Shown: piece after piece, positions 21,035 through 31,684 of the stretch | Layout: every line of letters begins with the position of its first letter | Position numbering within the stretch: the first letter of the stretch is position 1 | Assembly (NCBI GenBank): GCA_026419775.2 | Contig: JAOPGA020001113.1 | Location: 1-58,911 of the forward strand | Reading direction: 5' to 3' | Length of the DNA stretch: 58,911 nucleotides | Source: Acrasis kona | Taxonomy: Eukaryota; Heterolobosea; Eutetramitea; Acrasida; Acrasidae | The notes under the pieces: model-generated | What the model saw: the letters and a program-made list of their open reading frames with translations, nothing else | Database searches by the model: none | Told to the model about the DNA's origin: nothing | Made by a program: the position numbers and the translations under genes

Positions 21035-21214
21035 ATCCACTAGCCGTTTATAAATGTGTAAATACAATTGTCCCATTCCGACCAGGAAGGTCTCAAATAC
21101 AAATAAAAAACATCTTTCTAATCCCAACATGATAACTTTTATGGCTTTGAATATATCAATGTAACAACTCTCCACTAGCTGCGGAGTCAATTGGAACCCA
21201 ATTGTAAAGATAAA

Positions 21215-22076
21215 ATGGATCCTGAACCCCACAGTTCATATACCCCACCTACTTTGGCGCCGTCCTTTGTGAATCGGTCACGTGATGAGATTGCAGAACA
21301 AATTCGTATACGCGAAGAGGAACTTGACCGAAGGGAAAAAGACTTACTCATTAGAGAAGAGATGGTAACCGGAGAAAATATACTCCCAAAGAATTGGCCA
21401 GCATGCAAACCAGTGCTACGTCATGATATTGCCAACGATACTGATGCGGGTCTAAGTAGAAAGGTGGCATATGCTGGCTATACACTATGGATTTTATATT
21501 GGTAAGATTAAACTTTTGATGATTATTGAAGATTTTAGTATTGCCCTGGGTCTAAACTTGATAGTTATGATTGTCACAGTTAGCATGCCAGTATCTGGTG
21601 GAATCAAAGAAAACATACAAAAGTTTCAATACGTTGTGTACTGTTTGGTTTTCTTGATTGTGGTACCACCAGCAAACTTTGCCGTTTATTGGCAACTATA
21701 TAAAGCACAAGTGGAGAAAACGGTTCCAAGGTTTATTTTATTCTTTCTAGGTTACGCTGTCACCATCATTTTTACTCTTTTCCTTGTTTCAGGGTGGTGC
21801 ACACCCGGTATTTATGTGGCGATTTTATACTTTCCTCTATCGTCGGAATATGGTCTTATTGTTGGATTTGTACTAAGCATTTTCATGGCCATTGTATGGG
21901 CATTATTTACTCTTGCATTCATAGTCGTCTTCATTCTCAATATCAAATTAGCGAGGCAGCACAATCATAGTATCAACTCTGCAATTGAATTCACTAAAAA
22001 AGCTGCTGTCGGCACCGCTGCCTCACTAACAAGTTCTGCAATTTCAAGTTCCATCAACGCACAGACTGAAGTATAA
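21215..22076 (+). CDS. Secretory carrier-associated membrane protein (SCAMP)
   Basis: SCAMPs are four-helix proteins of post-Golgi and endosomal recycling vesicles. The gene has two exons, 21215-21501 and 21539-22076; the 37-nt intron joins LWILY to CIALGLNL. The start is ATG 21215. The product has a charged N-terminal coiled coil (EIAEQIRIREEELDRREKDLLIREE), a NWPxCKP segment just before the membrane, four hydrophobic helices and a short cytosolic tail (about 274 residues). The NPF repeats found in many animal SCAMPs are absent, as in short SCAMPs. The family's E-peptide between helices 2 and 3 is represented by YWQLYKAQVEK. Confidence 0.85.
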
Positions 22077-22170
22077 TTTAGTAAAAATAAAAAGATATTT
22101 CAAAGTGTTTGTCTTGTTTCATTACAATCTTATGCCATCAATGTCATCTATTTAAACATCCCATCACATC

Positions 22171-25032
22171 ATGAAAAAACAAAGGGTGGGACTATTCAAG
22201 CTGAACAGGCCAAGAAACTATCTTTTTGTTTTTTTTGTAGTTTTTCTAATTGTTAACTGGTTGCTGTTCATAAATCTCCCATCACGAAACAGCACATTAG
22301 TTATTTTTCACGCACCACATGATGCACTATCAAATTTAAGAAGCACTCAAGAAGAAAATTTGATATCGATACTTGAATTATTACCAGCACCTAACACTTT
22401 ACTAGTTACAAGTGGAATTATACAACTACCAAGAAACCAATACATTACACACACTTCATATTATCCTGATAAAATCTTGCTACACTATCACCATGACGAA
22501 GTTGGCCATAACATTGTAAAATTACTGTCAACACTGGACGAGATTGGTCACTCAAACGTCATCACGATAGTCAATTCTTTTACACCTTCTTCTTTGTGTG
22601 TGCATGCATTTAGAAAAATTCATAGCAAATCCAAAGCCCTCGTATTTCCTTCCGAAATGATGAAGGAGAGATTTCAAGTCACGCACGGTTTGCCACCAGA
22701 TAAGCTAATCTTCATCCCAAACGGCGTTCGTAACATTGATGGCAAAAAGATTAAAAATCCCAATGGAAAGATTAGAGTTACAAGTTATTTCTGCGACGAT
22801 AGGTACACTTTAGATTTGATACCTGCAATAAGAAACATTATTAGCTTTTCGAGAGTGGACACATCCATGACTGAATTTTACATTTATGCGTGTAATCTAG
22901 TTAGTGTGCAATCTTTAACCGATCAAATTCAGGTCATGGGCATTCCAGATACCTTTATAAAGAGAGATCATCACTCTCAAATAGAATCTATTCTCGTCTC
23001 CACAGCTGATATTTACGTCCACATGCCACTAATAGATCCGAATGCAATCGATCCCCTCCTTGATCAAGTATTATTTCATGATATTCCTGTGGTTGCTGTT
23101 GATAATGGTAATACTTATGTGCAAGAGGTCATGTTTCAATTACAAAAAGATCAACAGCTTGCACCTGCAGGCTATCACAAGCTATTATCAAAAAGGATTG
23201 GCAACTCGCTATCAAAACACAAACATTTGCAAACCAACAACGAATCATTCAAAACATCTAGATCATGGAGCCGAGTGGCATTTCAATTAGAATCATTATT
23301 CACAAAACAAATTATTTCAAAACCAAATTCTTTATTGTGCAATCCTTCCTTTCCACACTCGATTCCAAAAACACGCGAAGCATTTGTTAACTACGGCTAC
23401 ATCATGGCACTGGACGCATCGCATCAGGTCAGAATGCCTCCATCTGGATGTTACAATCTTCTAAGCGACCCAGTCATTGAAATCAACGGCATCATCACCA
23501 ATCACCACATTGTAGAGTTGAGCATACGATGGAACAATCGCCATCATCTCCACATTCAATCCAACTCACCCATCACATCATGTCGTGACGAATGCCAAGT
23601 GAACACGACGATCAATCATGACGACAGCACCAGCACCATGGTCACCATTCGATCGAGATACCTGGTGCAAATTGCCATTCACGATAATCGTCAACACCCA
23701 TCATGGATCGATATCATGATCTCCATGGACGATAACCTTGTGCATCCGTATGGTCTGTTATCCAAACCAGATTCGCCCATCACGATCAAGGACGGAGTGA
23801 ATGGAATCGATTATGAAAACAATGTTTACGATGCTGCTCATGGTGCCATTCATGTCGAACGCACGTGCCAATGGAATCAATCGCTCAAGATTTGGTGGCA
23901 TGGTCCACAATTCACATTCCACGGAGTAGCAACGGTGAATAGGGAATTAATCTTATCGCTCATCAACAGCATGCCCCAACTACCCATCAGCATCACCGCA
24001 CGCGACGACGAGGGAATCGTATTGAGCGCGGATCAAGATGATCGATTCTCACAAATACAATCACGAATGGTGGATCGCGCACCGAACGACGACGACATGA
24101 TCGCCGTACAGAGCGGATGGGAGCCCATCATTTCTCCACCCAGAAGCGGAATCACTTGGATCATGACGTTGCCATGGGAGTTTGGAATCGTACCAAAGGA
24201 TTGGGCAGCATCCGCCACGTCAGAGATTGATGCACCCGCTCAGATATGGATACCATCGCAATACGTAAGGAATTGTTACACCAAGGCAGGCGTGCCCGAT
24301 GATAACATTGTGGTGATACCCCACGGCGTGTGGTCCGATCAATTCAATCACAAAACAAATCACAAAGACATGTTCCCCACTGCTAAAAAGTATCGCTTTT
24401 TATTTAGCGGCGGCATGTTGGCACGTAAGGGCATCGATGTTCTATTGAGCGCCTATTTGAAATCATTCTCTCCACAGGACCAAGTCACGCTCATCATTCA
24501 CGGCAACTATGAAAACTATTACCTGTCCAACATCAAGAGAATCATCAACGATGCATCCAATCCACACGTGATTCTCCACAATGATATGTTGACCGTGCAA
24601 CAAGTGCGCGACATGTACAATCACGTGCATTGTTACGTGATGCCGTATCGAAGCGAAGGATTTGGATTGACGCTGTTGGAGGCCATGGCTGCACAGATAC
24701 CAGTGATCGTGACTGATTATGGTCCATCCAAGGAATACTCCAACCACGACAATAGTTACCTGTTGAAGAGCGTCGAGACGGTGTGCGATCAACCGCCGTG
24801 CGGAAAGAGAACAGTGTTCCAGTATTCATTGGATGGCGATCCCATGTGGAGCGAACCCAGCGCTAGCGATTTGAGCGCACTGATGAAGCACGTGTACAAC
24901 AATCAACAACAAGCGCAATTCAAGGCGCTAATCGCACATCGATTCGTACAATCCTATTGGACATGGCACAGAGCATCACGCATCATGATGAAGCAGTTAA
25001 CAAAGGTAGCACTGTCACGTGCACGTAAATAA
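22171..25032 (+). CDS. Type II membrane protein with two glycosyltransferase (GT4-like) modules
   Basis: The 953-residue protein has a short basic cytosolic N-terminus and one signal-anchor helix (about residues 17-36), the Golgi glycosyltransferase layout. The C-terminal half is a GT-B retaining transferase of the GT4 type: FLFSGGMLARKGIDVLL starts the nucleotide-sugar domain and YRSEGFGLTLLEAMA carries the E-x7-E motif. The N-terminal half has diverged traces of the same fold (ALVFPSEMMKERF, KLIFIPNGV) but its E-x7-E is not visible, so it may be inactive or a duplicated scaffold. A beta-rich insert lies between (about 430-640). Substrate unknown. The stop at 25032 is only 6 bp from the stop of the convergent C2CD5-like gene. 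Confidence 0.8.
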   Translation: MKKQRVGLFKLNRPRNYLFVFFVVFLIVNWLLFINLPSRNSTLVIFHAPHDALSNLRSTQEENLISILELLPAPNTLLVTSGIIQLPRNQYITHTSYYPDKILLHYHHDEVGHNIVKLLSTLDEIGHSNVITIVNSFTPSSLCVHAFRKIHSKSKALVFPSEMMKERFQVTHGLPPDKLIFIPNGVRNIDGKKIKNPNGKIRVTSYFCDDRYTLDLIPAIRNIISFSRVDTSMTEFYIYACNLVSVQSLTDQIQVMGIPDTFIKRDHHSQIESILVSTADIYVHMPLIDPNAIDPLLDQVLFHDIPVVAVDNGNTYVQEVMFQLQKDQQLAPAGYHKLLSKRIGNSLSKHKHLQTNNESFKTSRSWSRVAFQLESLFTKQIISKPNSLLCNPSFPHSIPKTREAFVNYGYIMALDASHQVRMPPSGCYNLLSDPVIEINGIITNHHIVELSIRWNNRHHLHIQSNSPITSCRDECQVNTTINHDDSTSTMVTIRSRYLVQIAIHDNRQHPSWIDIMISMDDNLVHPYGLLSKPDSPITIKDGVNGIDYENNVYDAAHGAIHVERTCQWNQSLKIWWHGPQFTFHGVATVNRELILSLINSMPQLPISITARDDEGIVLSADQDDRFSQIQSRMVDRAPNDDDMIAVQSGWEPIISPPRSGITWIMTLPWEFGIVPKDWAASATSEIDAPAQIWIPSQYVRNCYTKAGVPDDNIVVIPHGVWSDQFNHKTNHKDMFPTAKKYRFLFSGGMLARKGIDVLLSAYLKSFSPQDQVTLIIHGNYENYYLSNIKRIINDASNPHVILHNDMLTVQQVRDMYNHVHCYVMPYRSEGFGLTLLEAMAAQIPVIVTDYGPSKEYSNHDNSYLLKSVETVCDQPPCGKRTVFQYSLDGDPMWSEPSASDLSALMKHVYNNQQQAQFKALIAHRFVQSYWTWHRASRIMMKQLTKVALSRARK

Positions 25033-25038
25033 AGAGCG

Positions 25039-28000
25039 TTAATCGACCAATAATTCTTGATCCTGCGTAAAATCAACTCTTGCTGCATCGCCGCTCACGG
25101 TGAGCAACGTGTAAGCTTGTCTGCGATAGGCAGTATTGTCCAATACCTTGTGATAGGTGATGCGATGGTTCAACAGCGCATTACATCCCAGCGCCTTTGC
25201 ATGAGCGCGTATCACTGCATTGCTCTCCATCACCACCTCTTGTTGGAAACTACCAAAGTCATACACGCTCTCTGATTCTCTGATCAAGTGCTGCGAAATC
25301 TTTCCCACCACGTTGGTGATTCTTGTGCCTGGAATGTGATACAGGTGAGTGATGGTGACGAATTCCTCGTCGATCCAATCGCCATCCACTCCATAATCAT
25401 TATAATCGCGTGCATCATCGCTGTCGCTGTCGCTATCATCGTGTCTGGCATGGATGGGCGGTATGATTGGTGGCGCACGTGACGATGACTCCATCACGAA
25501 CAAATCATCATCGCTGGCATGAGCGCTGCTTAATTTGGTGTGCGCTGGTTGTTGAGTCATCACGGTGACCTGTTCGCCGGGCATGAATGCGGTGATGGGC
25601 AGCAACTCTGGCACATCGGGCAATCGATTCACGTCGTTCGAATCGTCATTCGAATGATCCACCCATGCCATAGCCTGTAAGCTCAACAATACTTCATAAT
25701 CATTCACAAAGCTAACATCGGTGCTGATGCCGCACACCCTTATGCATGCACGCTGGTGGTGGTGATGGGCGGCGAGGCTGGTAGCGGATGATTGCGACAT
25801 TAATTGTAATTTGAATGCCAACGTGGTATACAAGTCATGATACATGTTGCTTAGATATTCTTGCAATCCAATGTTGAGATCGCTCATGGCGTGCACCATC
25901 ATGGTGGGCTGTAACACCATGGTGGGGTCGTCTTGATGAAACGCTCTGTTCAACAATGAATATCTCTTTTGAATCAGTAAATTCTGCGATTGAGTGGTGC
26001 GTAGGTTGGCAGATTCTATAAAATCAACCCTTCTGAAATTACTCATCATGATGGTGGATGGTAGCAGCGGATCGATCAGCGCCATCATGTTGTCTTGATC
26101 CGTCTCGTCATCAACCTCCACCAACAATCCAATATTCTCGATGGTGCATGATTCGAATTGATTTGATTCTTGTTGTTGGAAATGTTGTTGATGACGATGC
26201 GAATCATAACTATTCTTTTTCAAGCTATTGCTGAGCGATTGTTGTTGTTGATCGTCATGTTGTGGTGGTGGTGGCGGCGATGATTCTGAATTCAAATCGC
26301 CAGGTGCATCGTTCAATTCATCCAACGAATCCAAATCATGACTATGGGTATCACAATCTTGAATGCTTCTCCTTTGATGCATGGATTCCAATTGTTGATA
26401 GTGTTGACCCAGCAATTTCAATTGTTCCTTCGCCCTCATTACTTTTGATTTTGCTGATTGGGTGGTGTTGAATTCGAGCGGTGGTATTTTCGGTAATGCT
26501 CGCAAGTGAACGCCCGTTCCCTGCACCGTCACCAAAATGTAAGAATCGCTGACTGCCACATTGTAGGTGAGATTGAACATTGAATTCACCCCGCACAATC
26601 TCATCTTGTACAACAATTGTTTGTGTAGATCGTGCTCAGCGAACGGTAACGTGTTCGATATTGTTTTTCCATTGCTCTCTCCGGTCTTCCTCTTCTTCGG
26701 CCTGCACACCCTGGCTTCAATGTATCGAAAATCACCCCTCGCGCACAAGTGGGGCGGTGGTTCGCACGTGCTGAGCAGTACTTCTGGCACTCGCCTGATT
26801 GATGATTTGCAATTCAAACACGACCTCTTGGATACGAACGGCGACGACGTGGATGGCACGTGGAACATGCTGCAGCAACACGATTCAATCTGCGATGATG
26901 ACGATGACGACGACGACGATGTGGGCGGCGATGATTCCGAATGTAATATGGCTGCCGTTCCTTCTGCGCTCAGTATGCATGCGTTGCCCTTGGGTTGAAC
27001 GTAAGTCTTCTCGGTGTATCCAATCACGTGGGTGCACGATAATAGTTTTGCATTTTGACGTATTTCTTGTCTCACTTCTTGCCACCACTCGTCTCTTTCG
27101 ATTCCCAATTCTTCCAATGGTTTATCGCTCAATACTTTGATCGCTCTTGCCTGGACCACGCCTGCAATGTGTTTGATCTTGTTGGTTGGGAACGCACGCA
27201 TGGTGCATATGGTGACGTCGATGGATGACGGCGGTGAAGCGGGTTCTGTGGTGGGTGGATTCGATAAATCCTGTTGAGCGGCGGCGATGCTGTTGCTGTT
27301 GGCGGTGATTTGGAATATGGATGACATGGGATGGATGACGTCTGGCGACGTGAGCTTGAGCGGAGATCGTATGGGCGAACCCATGGGCGATGGATTCAAC
27401 GGATCGTCTGGTAGTGCTTGTGTTTCCACTTCGCGACTTGTTGACAGGTGGTGAAGGTTTTCCCTCTGGACCTTCTTGCGTACAATTCTACACTGCGTGC
27501 CCAATCCTCTCACAATAATGTTGTCGTCTTCTAGATCGAAATGTTCGGAGTAGCCCACCACGACTCTTTGGATGACTTGATCTTCTGATCTTTGTTTGTT
27601 GTGACGATACAAGTGGTGAGCGCTTTGTGAGAAGGTGTTGTTGCTGTGCGTGTGATTGGTGGTGCCTGTGATGTTGATGGGATTCATGTTTGGTGCTTGA
27701 TTGGTGTGGGCGATGGAGACTGCTTCCTGGACCTTCTTTCCTATCAATCTTCTTATCCTACCGGATAGTTTATATAAAAGTAATTGTCTTTGTTCGTTTG
27801 ATGATCTCGACGATCTTATTCTGTCCCTCCAGTCATGCTCTGGGTCATCGTCAATGAGCAACTCCTCGACCATACCTAGCACTTGTAGGTCGGTGTCACA
27901 ATGTGCGTCTTGTTGGAGAGAGGAAAAGTGCATCGGCGTGGAGAAGAATTGTATGCCCGGAGAGGAATCTTTGAACTTGTTCACGTTTTGTAATGTGGAC

Positions 28001-28464
28001 ACCTTGATTGTGACATTTATTTCCCCACACAATCCCCTTAGCGAGTCATGAATCGGAAACCAACCTTGTGTTGTTAAAAATGTTCATTTCGTCATGTGTC
28101 ACCCTACCTGACATTACGTTCTTTCCGCTACCAGTCAGTAAGTTGGCATCGATGAATACGCTTCCTATAACATCGTCTTTGTACGGTTACTTTGAAAAGT
28201 ATTACTGTATTTACCTGCACTAACAATGTCATAATCCCAAACTTTTAGCTCTATAATGTTGTCCTGTATGTAGGATACATTCGGCACTTCTAAACGAAAA
28301 TCTTGATCCCATGTAGGATTTAATGTTTTTTTGCAAACAGTGGTCCTGTTCTCTATTTTTGGTCCGAACGCAATCACCACATATGCATCCGTGAGACCAC
28401 TAGCACGGTCCATAACAGGGAGATTCCTTGCTGCTATGATTTTTATCTTCACAGTTGCTCCCAT
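25039..28464 (-). CDS. C2CD5: C2 domain-containing protein 5 homologue (C2CD5/CDP138)
   Basis: Human C2CD5 is an Akt substrate with a calcium- and lipid-binding C2 domain needed for GLUT4 vesicle fusion. Three exons: 28215-28464, 28108-28176 and 25039-28064 (introns 38 and 43 nt), giving about 1114 residues. The C2 domain opens ARNLPVMDRASGLTDAYV, and Asp19, Asp26, Asp77, Asp79 and Asp84/85 occupy calcium-ligand positions. After the splice, SGWFPIHDSLRGLCGEINV matches the human segment closely, then EDPEHDWRDRIRSSRSSNE and the VVGYSEHFDLE block. Later regions include Gln/His/Ser-rich inserts and a homologous C-terminal part with GEQVTVMTQQ. The family is best known in animals and plants. The splice joints are supported by conserved sequence across them. 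Confidence 0.9.
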
Positions 28465-29338
28465 CTGTTCTTTCGAAGTTTTTGTAATCTATTTGTGCAG
28501 GTTGATCCGACGCTGAACTGGATAGTGAGGAGGACCAAATATAAATACTTGATAAAATCTGAAATATAAAATACTATGATGAAATATTGAATACATTTTC
28601 TTCAACGGTATAAGAATTCATAAAGACCTTAACAAAGTCTATTACCTGCTGAGTTACCGTTTAATACCGATGGATCAAGTCAGGCCGCCCAAACTAAGAA
28701 ATCTGGTGATAGACAGCTTAGAGAATCGAATGTGATAACAGAAAGAAGCAGGTAAAGAGGGAATACAACTCACTGCTAGTAACTTACATTCCATAGTTAC
28801 TATAAACCAAAGTTTTCGTCCCCAAACAACTCATAGGTCCACTGAAGTGTTAAAGAAAAGAATTTAAACCAAGAAAACAAACACATCTAGTTGTACATAA
28901 TTTACAATTTATTACCCACCCGTGATGGTGGCGGAATGGTGGTGAAGGAGATGATGGCGCCTGTGTTGGTGGTGGCTTTTTTCTTCTACCCATGTATATA
29001 GGAAATTTTTGGCATTTAGAAATCACCTCCTGGATGCAGTAATGCCCACAATTCAAAAGCGCCTCCCTCATCTATCGCACATGTTGGGACTTTGCAAGTT
29101 TCTGGTGGGTGCTGGGCTTTCTTTGTGATCCTCCTGTTAATGAGACCATAAATTAAATATATAAAATTATAAATAAATAACTAAAATTTGATCAAGTTGT
29201 AAGCTAGTTGTATTCATCCTAATGCATGGTTAACTGAAAATATTGTAAGTATTTTATCGTTTAATGTTTCGCTTAACAACTTCGGCGGACGGAGTTTTGA
29301 AACAACTCTATTTTGATGCAACAGACACTACAACGTAG
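28465..29338. other. Gap with a possible small minus-strand gene
   Basis: Read on the minus strand, 28850-29140 holds short open stretches that could be linked by introns of 40-50 nt, one giving a proline-rich basic product (GRRKKPPPTQAPSSPSPP). No family is recognised and alternative splicings are equally good, so no model is offered. The sequence also serves as promoter for the divergent C2CD5-like and GPCR genes. Confidence 0.25.
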
Positions 29339-30320
29339 ATGAACTTCACTGAGTATGAGACAAAAATAATATTGGGCGTGAAAATAACAACAGCCTCGCT
29401 GACGACAATATCCTCGTTTATTTTTTTGACATACATTTTTGTACAGAGTTTACGTAAAGGTCTACTTAATAACATGGCGATACGATTTCTTACTTACCTA
29501 CAAATATGCAGCATGATGAGTGCCATCGCTGAACTTTACTCGCTCCGGACGACGTTGAACAATGATGTGGACTTTCTTTGTTCTCTACAAGCAATTCAAA
29601 CACAATTTTTTGACTGGTCTGTGTTACTGTGGACTTTGTGCATTGCTACATTTCTTCTAATGACAGTTGTCTTTGCTGTAAAGGTAACGGTACTGATAGA
29701 ATTTGTGTTCCATTTATTTGTTTGGAGTTTATCCGTCCTCTTTACCTGTTTGCCATTAATTGGCGATTCATATGGTAGATCCGGATTTTGGTGTTGGATA
29801 GACAGTAGCAAGGAAAAAGGTAGAATTTGGTTTTGGGCAGCCTTCTACGGACCTCTGTGGTTTATTATTCTATTGGTGGCAGTTTTTTATACAACTTTAA
29901 TGGCATTCATGTTTTACAGGAGGCATCAACTTCGGTCGTTAACTTCTGAACCAGAGGCCATTCGTCGCGAAATGAAAATATTAACAAAACTTTCCGGCTA
30001 TCCATTAATTTTCTTGCTTGTATGGGTATTCCCCACCGTGAATAGAATTCATCAGGTAATTTGACGCTGAAATGATTGATTAACAATTGTAGGTAGTAAC
30101 GAATAAACCGCTTTTCGCTCTGGTCCTGCTTCATGTGTTGAGCAATACACAAGGTTTTCTTAACTGTGTTCTGTACGCATTCAACCCTGCTGACGGAAGC
30201 AGTTGGGTAAAGAAGTTTTGGCAATACTTGACGTGTCAATCAAAAAAGGGAGACGTTCATGAGCCACTAACACCAAGAGGTCCAGAAGAAAGTGACGATG
30301 ACGAATTTAGTCTCAATTAA
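29339..30320 (+). CDS. cAMP-receptor-like G-protein-coupled receptor
   Basis: Two exons, 29339-30055 and 30093-30320 (37-nt intron, phase 0 after IHQ), encode 314 residues with seven hydrophobic helices. Helix spacing, the cysteines at the helix 3 start (DFLCSL) and in loop 2 (GFWCWID), and the helix 6-7 region (LVWVFPTVNRIHQV ... LSNTQGFLNCVLYAFNP) fit the Dictyostelium cAR/cAR-like (class E) receptor family also found in fungi. The C-tail is short and acidic with Ser/Thr-Pro sites (TPRGPEESDDDE), a likely phosphorylation region. The ligand cannot be deduced. It would signal through heterotrimeric G proteins at the plasma membrane. Confidence 0.8.
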
Positions 30321-30387
30321 ATTTTATTACAAATTTTGTTTCTTTACAAAGCACTTTGTTATATTTTGGCGGTTTGTTTATCTTGAC

Positions 30388-31675
30388 ATGAAGTCATTTC
30401 TGAAAAATTATGAGGAGAAGTGTGATGATTATTCCGTGCGTCCAAAGAAGCGACTTGTGTCAGATTTAACAGAGCTAGCAAATTTAGATGAAGTCACCCA
30501 ACATTTAATACTCAATGGCAATTGCGTGGCGCAATTCAACGACAGAATAGGAGACATTGAACTCTTTCCTCTTTGCGAGGTGCTGGAAAAAGACTTTCAG
30601 ATGACATCTCTCGATTTGTCTTATAATAACATTGGCAACCATGGTGCAGAAGCAGTTTCAAGAATGCTAAAAGTAAACAAAGCATTAAGACACCTTTCAC
30701 TAAGATCAAACAACATCACAGATCAGGGAGCAAAATCAATTGCTAATGCTTTAACAGAAAACAGGTCACTACTATCACTGGATCTGAGCGAGAATGCAAT
30801 TGAAGACAAAGGAGGTCTAGTTATCGCCCAATCTCTTCAGGAGAACACAAATTTGAGAGTCTTGAATATAAATTCAACTGAACTCAAAACGTCCTCAATA
30901 GTAGCGCTTGCAGTTGTTGCTAGAAATCATCCATCTCTTCAGGTCCTAAGGATTGCCAAGCCACTCCTTCATAGCTTAAGAGAAGAGACAACTGTGCACC
31001 TCAATGAGATGTTGAGAATCAACAAGTGCTTAGTGACGTTAGATATTAGCAACCATGGTATTCGCGATGAAGGTATTACCATCTTAACTGAAGCTCTCAT
31101 GCACAATTCAACATTGACGAAACTAGTTCTAGCTAGGTAAATAATTAATATTTTATTGTAATTAACCAGTCAGCAACTCAATCGCCATTGATGGTGGTGT
31201 AGCTTTGGCGAAATACTTGACAACCAAGAAGTGTACTTTAAAAGTTTTAAACTTGAACTCCAATCGCATCGACAATGTTGGAGGAGCAGAGCTGGCACTT
31301 GCTCTTCGAACGAACAAAACATTGAAAAGTTTAAACATCATGAGCAACAACATTGGAGACGATAGTCTATTTGAGATTGCAAAATCTCTTTCTCACTACA
31401 ATACCTCGTTGAAAAAGATTAGAATACTCAACAACAAATTCAACCAAAAATGCCTTTCATTACTTTATGACTACATCAAATCTGAGGGATCCATCAAAAT
31501 AGACATTACCGTGGACAAGGTGGACGATACATTCTACGTAGCCCAAAAGAGGGATTGCATCAAACCCGATCCAACCGTCAACACAACCACCACACAAATA
31601 GATAAAATAGAAAAGTTATTAGGAACGTCACAACAATCATCAGCCATGAGAGTAATAAGAGCAAGGCAATATTAA
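30388..31675 (+). CDS. Leucine-rich repeat protein, ribonuclease-inhibitor type
   Basis: Two exons, 30388-31136 and 31174-31675, with a 37-nt intron restoring LVLASNSIAIDGG across the joint; 416 residues. ATG 30388 is chosen over an upstream in-frame start because homology-like sequence begins there. The protein has about nine LRR units of 28 residues of the RI/NLRC3 type (LTSLDLSYNNIGNHGAEAV, LRHLSLRSNNITDQGAKSI, LKSLNIMSNNIGDDSLFEI). No NACHT, kinase or RanGAP-specific motif is present. The role is presumably as a protein-binding scaffold. Its stop is 9 bp from the stop of the convergent TmcB-like gene. Confidence 0.8.
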
Positions 31676-31684
31676 AATTTATAT

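Noticed and set aside
26567-26998. 143-codon plus-strand frame within the C2CD5-like gene
   Set aside because: Antisense to a low-complexity Asp/Ser coding stretch; the minus-strand frame has clear homology over its whole length.
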